NCBI GenBank assembly: GCA_051294375.1
Contig: CM119266.1
Coordinates: 20,624,780 to 20,688,779 of the forward strand
Direction of reading: 5' to 3'
Length of the DNA: 64,000 nt
Source of the DNA: Paraspadella gotoi
Taxonomy: Eukaryota; Chaetognatha
Shown: positions 42,601 to 48,300 of the stretch, one piece after another
Layout of the letters: every line of letters begins with the position of its first letter
How positions within the stretch are numbered: the stretch's first letter is position 1
Program-made: the position numbers and the translations under genes
The notes under the pieces: model-generated
The model's database searches: none
Seen by the model: only the letters and a program-made list of their open reading frames with translations
What the model was told of the DNA's origin: nothing

Positions 42601-45284
42601 ATAAAAAAGGCAACTATTTTATGATATAAACATTACAAAAGTAAAATAAATTGAAATAAATTCTAAAGTTTTTTAACTCATAAAACTCATAAAAGCATAA
42701 AAACCATCTGGAAATGTGTACAGTAGTTTATTTAGACTTATTAGTGATACAACTCCAAGTATGTACTTGTACAAAGAAGAATTAAATAAGAAGTAGAAAT
42801 GAGCTTAACTGTAAAGAATCAGTTTAAGTTAAAATTTGATTGTAGAAATTAAGCTTAAATGTAAGTTACATTTAAAAAATTTTTTCTCTTAAAAATCTAG
42901 TTTTACAAAGAAAAAATTTTGTTTAAATTTTTAAGAACTTTAGATAGCTTTTTAAAGTTTCAGTTATTTTACAAGATGTGAAAAAATGATTAGATACAGT
43001 AAGTTAGGATTTCTACAATTTAGTGAGTGATCCCTGGCCTTAATAAGAGTAGGAGTGAAATAATGCGACGCCTTTCGAGAATAACGACAATTAATCAATA
43101 GATAAAACAGGCTCAAACTTCAAAGCGATGAGCGACTCAATGAGATTAGACTGCGTAAGTAACGTGGTGACGACGAAATGGGGAACAAGGAAGGTTATCG
43201 TATCTAAGGCCTGTGACATGTCGGCCTCAAAACAAACATACTATTGCCTCCGAGAATTAGAGGGGGGGTCAATCAAGTGAGAATCACTCACAGGGAACGA
43301 CGACGACGAGATGCTTGGACTTGTCCTCCATGCCCGTGTCCAGTTCTTGAGACAGACGGAATGTCGTGTCGTTTTTCTGCTTGAAGTCAGAGGCCAGAGC
43401 GGAACGAATGTTCCCGTCTTGAAGGGAATCGTCCGTATCTTCGCTCGTCGTTCCCTCCACGTAAGAGATTCGTCCGGTGGAGATTCTGTGAGTGGCGATG
43501 GCGCCGGGTGACTGGCGACGGAACTGCTGCGTGATCGAGAGCGAGCGATCCGTTCTGGTTCGAGTTGGAGTAACATACATTAAAACTTGAGATAAACTTT
43601 AAATGATAACAAAAGCATCGATATTTAATATTAATAATTAAAAGATCAAAGAAATAAATAGTTATACAAACATACAAGGTATCGGATCCAGTGTCGGGAT
43701 TCTCGCGACAGAAATCGGCCGTCAGTTTGAGTGCAAGCGTGACTCCGCTTCTGTTGAAAATCTGTTCCAAAATCAGTATGACAAGTTAAGTATGTTTCCA
43801 GTTTTATATTTAGATTTGTATCTGATATGTATTCAAACTAATAGCTATTGTAAAACTAAAAGAAAAAATATTTCTCTTTGCTTAAATAAAGGAGTGTGGC
43901 GAATCCTGAATTACCTCCCGTATAGCTTGGTGAAACTCAGCTCGTCCCATTATTCGGACAGCTAAGTACTCGTTCACTAACCGAGAGTTACGGGAGTCAC
44001 GCTGTTTAAGTGTATGGTGTCCGCATAAACACGGCAGTGACATGGGTGATCACCCCGAAGCCCTGAGCGCCAGCTGTCGGGAAATGCATCCCACACCCCG
44101 GCTCATCACACATATCTCCTCGTTGCCATAGGACAATGATAAAAAGCATTCTACAATAAGATTTTAAGCATCACCAATGACAACCAACCATGTAGGGGGC
44201 GTTCAATCCAAGAAACGTAGTCCTCATCGATATGACCGCCTTTGAGAATTCGACGCCAAGTCGATCGAGGAGGCGGAGCAGAGCTTTGCTAAAGACGATC
44301 TCCAAGTCTTCTTCGGTCTGAGGTCGGTATGAAGAAAAGAGAGACTTTAAAATTACATTCAAAATATAAAAGGAGTATGGCAACAGCCGGGTTGCCTGTG
44401 ATGCCCATTGGGATAGAGCATCTGACGGTTGGTTTTAGGGATGGAACGTTCCACCTCTGAGCCAATGGGATTGGCTGAACAATGGTGGTGAATATATGAT
44501 GTGAATATACCGCCACAGGTGCCCCTAGTAACTTTCCCCAGTATGTATACCTATAAAGAACATACGAGATAACAAGGTAGTATAATCCCAAAGATAAAAA
44601 TAATCATGCTATATAATCTTAATCCCCAAAAAAATTATTCGTTCCCCCTTTTTGCTCGGCCTTGTAGATATTATGAGTTTTTCATTAATGATTTTTCAAC
44701 AGGAATGATGTATGATAAATAACTTTGTGTTGTGTAGATGCACCCTGTATTTTCAGAAGAGAACACAAACGTCTCCATCGAAAAAATAGATAAAATAATA
44801 TTATATTTAAAATATTTAACAAAATGGAAAAAATTATATAACAAATAGTTGTTAAAGTCATCATTAGTGGTAAGAATGAAAAAAGGAAACAAAATACTCG
44901 TATATTACATTTCTTCTGGTGTATGCGATGTAACAAGTAACTTTTCAATCTTCATAGTATTAATAAATAAAATAACCAGATTATTTAGTATTTACTTTTG
45001 TTTTGAATTTAATTTTCCTCGCCTTATTGCCATTTTTTTTCCCTCTCTCTCTCTCTCCTAATCGTTTCGATTCTTTATTCTTAACATCTTTCCTCTCTTT
45101 TTCTTTTATATCTTTAATACCTTTCTTCACTCACTCTTTTCTCTTTCTCTCTCCCCTCTATTCCCTCTTTCCTTTCCCTAACCGTGATGCTGATTGTGAA
45201 TTCCGCGGGAATTTCATCAGCCTCGGATTGTCGGGATCTTCTTTCCACTCCTGCTCCTCTTCGTCCTCTCGTTCTGGAGAGAGA

Positions 45285-45367
<83 letters not shown>

Positions 45368-48300
45368 ATTGATTATTTATTATGCTCAAAATGTGAAAGT
45401 TTAACATATAACAATACAATATTTAATGAGCTGTACATATATGTAGTTTCAATTTAAAGAAATGTTTTTATAAAATTAACAATACAATTACCAAGTGGAC
45501 AAAAGTATGCACATTGCAGCATACAATGTAAATAGTTTGGCAATTTCCAGTTGTTTACCCAAAAGATCCTGTTTCTTTTTTTAACTTTTCCACACTTTCT
45601 CTATACGAATGATGATACGCTTTAGTTCTTCTATATTATTTGAGTACATATCAGAGAGAGAGAGGGGGGGGAGAAGAGAGAGAAAGAATCGATTTTGAAG
45701 GCTGTCATCCGGACATTTTCTCGTGGTAAAATAACCGTCATGTTTCTGTTGCCTTTCAACATTCGTTGATTCTAATGAAGAACCAAAGCAACTGAGCTTC
45801 AAATCCTAACCGATTGGAGACGCTACCAGTTTTGTCTCCTATCACCACGATGGTAACCCCTGCGGGCCTTTTCATTTCTCGCGATCCTCATCGTCAAAGA
45901 CATAAACGCCCAAATGATAGTTCATTGCGGTTTTTCTCTTGCAATCAAACTGGTTGCTACGGATCAGAAAGTAAAGGTAAGGTAAGAAGTGAACGAAAAA
46001 CAAAAAAAACATAAAACAATTCGGGGATCATTCTTTTTGTCTTCACCAAGGAAAAGCTTGCGTCAAAAACCAGAAGACTTCCTCTCTACGAAACTCAAGA
46101 GTTTTTATACCGGATCTCAATCGGACGCTCAAACAGGTTTAAAATCTTTCTTAGATTCTTCCAAAGGGAGGATAACGAAAGAGAGAAAGAGAGAGAATAA
46201 ACGTTTTACATCATTATATTAACTGTGCATGAGATGACATTGAATTTTACTTCAATAGCAACATGGATGACGTCTCTACCAGCAGACGAATTTGGTTGGA
46301 CAGATATACATCCTGATTCCCACGAAAGACATAGGTTCGCGACAATCTCTATTTCTAAATTATCTATACTAAACTATCTAAACTCTTTCTAAACCCCGCA
46401 ATATAAAACAGGCGAAGAATGCTAAACAAGAGACGGGCGTGGACAAAGACAAGCTCCGCATCCCGTTTTCCCTTCAAGCAGGGCGTCCTCGTCCCGAGTC
46501 GAGTTCGTCAACCACGGCGGCGCCCCGCTCGTCAAGGTGGGCAAAGGCAAGGAGGAGCTCCTCTGCCAGAAAATGAATCCGTTCCAAGTCAAACGGTCGC
46601 GTCCGCTTCGATTGCGGAGAGGAATTCGTAACGGCAGTTTCTGGTCGATGCTGAGGATACGTCGGTGGCGAGTCACGTCTGCAAATTGGACGTCATCGGG
46701 CGGGTGAGTTCCTCGGTCTTGGGTCGATCATAAAACAATAATGACCCTCTATCGCAGTTACCTCGCCGATGGCCAGCCGGTGCGGATTGTCCAATCAAAA
46801 TAATGGCGACGACCTCACGGACGACAAATACGAAGACACGTATCGCAAAATGAATGCATAAGAATGGAGGTAAGTTTCTCGACAATTGTCTATTTTACCG
46901 TTCAACTACCTCACACTCATCCCCTGTCGCCGACAGAACTCCAAACAATCCATGGGTAGTGGTCGAGCTGAACGACGCCACGACGCGCGTCTTCGAAGTC
47001 CGCGTCCAACAACCCGACGGACCGTCTGGTCAGCTTTTTCTTTCGAAATCTGGATCACGCCGAGGCGATCTCTCCAAAGGCTTTCTCGAAAAAACAAACG
47101 GGCCAACCAGTGCGGCCCGCGGTTCACGGAAGCCACCGTCCCCGCCGCAACCCGGTCGTCTAGACTGCGGCGACGGGGCGGTGGGGAAGTTCGTCTGGTT
47201 GAGGATCTTCGAATCCTCAGTTGTGAAACTGGGGATTTGCGAACTCCAAGTATTCGGTCGAGTCGAGGGTTAGCAATTTTCGACCGGAGAGACTTCTGGT
47301 TTTATCCCAACGACTTTCTTAGAAAAGTCGTAAAGGGAGGCAACACATTTTACATAGTTATTACTATCACTTTCTGCAATATTTGATGAGAAAATCGAGT
47401 TATGGAAAATAATTTGGCGAGAAAGCGAGTTCTGTTACTTTTCACCGTTCTCGCCTATTTAGTTATAGGCTTGTCCACATGCAGCTCTAAAGGGATTGCC
47501 AAAAGTACGTCAATTATATTGTCAAACATTGGTAATTAAAAGAAATTAAATTAAAAACTTTAAACCGCTATAATAACGTACCAGGATTCTTTTTAATGTC
47601 GATATTTATGGCCCACGGTCGCAATTTGCTCGCCTCCAAGGGATCACGCTGCGTCCTGATTGGTTCCAGCAACGGTTCCCAAACAGCCATTCGCGCGTTG
47701 AGATAATGCACCTAGAAATAGAATGAAATATGCTTGGGCTCTCCAATCTCCCAATTTTTTTAGAAAAAGAAAAAAAATTTAAATGCAAACGCACCTGCAC
47801 TCTTATGACCAGGGATATGTTGAAGAGTCCCGACAATCCCTCATGTCGGACTTGATGTTAAGCTGAGCGATGAGCATGGGCACGGATTCCGACGCCGTGT
47901 CAGTCGACAGCTTGAAACGATGTTGCCCAGTTTTGACCTTGAGCTCTTCCTTATGACGCCTGCTTTCCGACGCTCAGCTTTTTCAACGGCACCACTTCGT
48001 GCCACTGATCAGAACCGAGTCGAGGCGAGTCGATTTTAAAATCTCACAATTATTTTGGAACATTGTACGAGCAAGACTACAAAAAAAAAACATCCAATCG
48101 TGTACTTGCCGTTAGTAATTTGACAAATAACTTAACACTTTCTTTAATCATCAGCAATTCGAGATATTTGTCGAATAAAATTAACGAAAAAAAAAAAAAA
48201 AAAAAATTAAGCCAAAAAAATTCACGACCCTTATTTCTAAATAAAAAAAAACACGAGCGAGCGACGTTCAAACTTGCCCGTTTCCTCGTCCGCGATTTCC

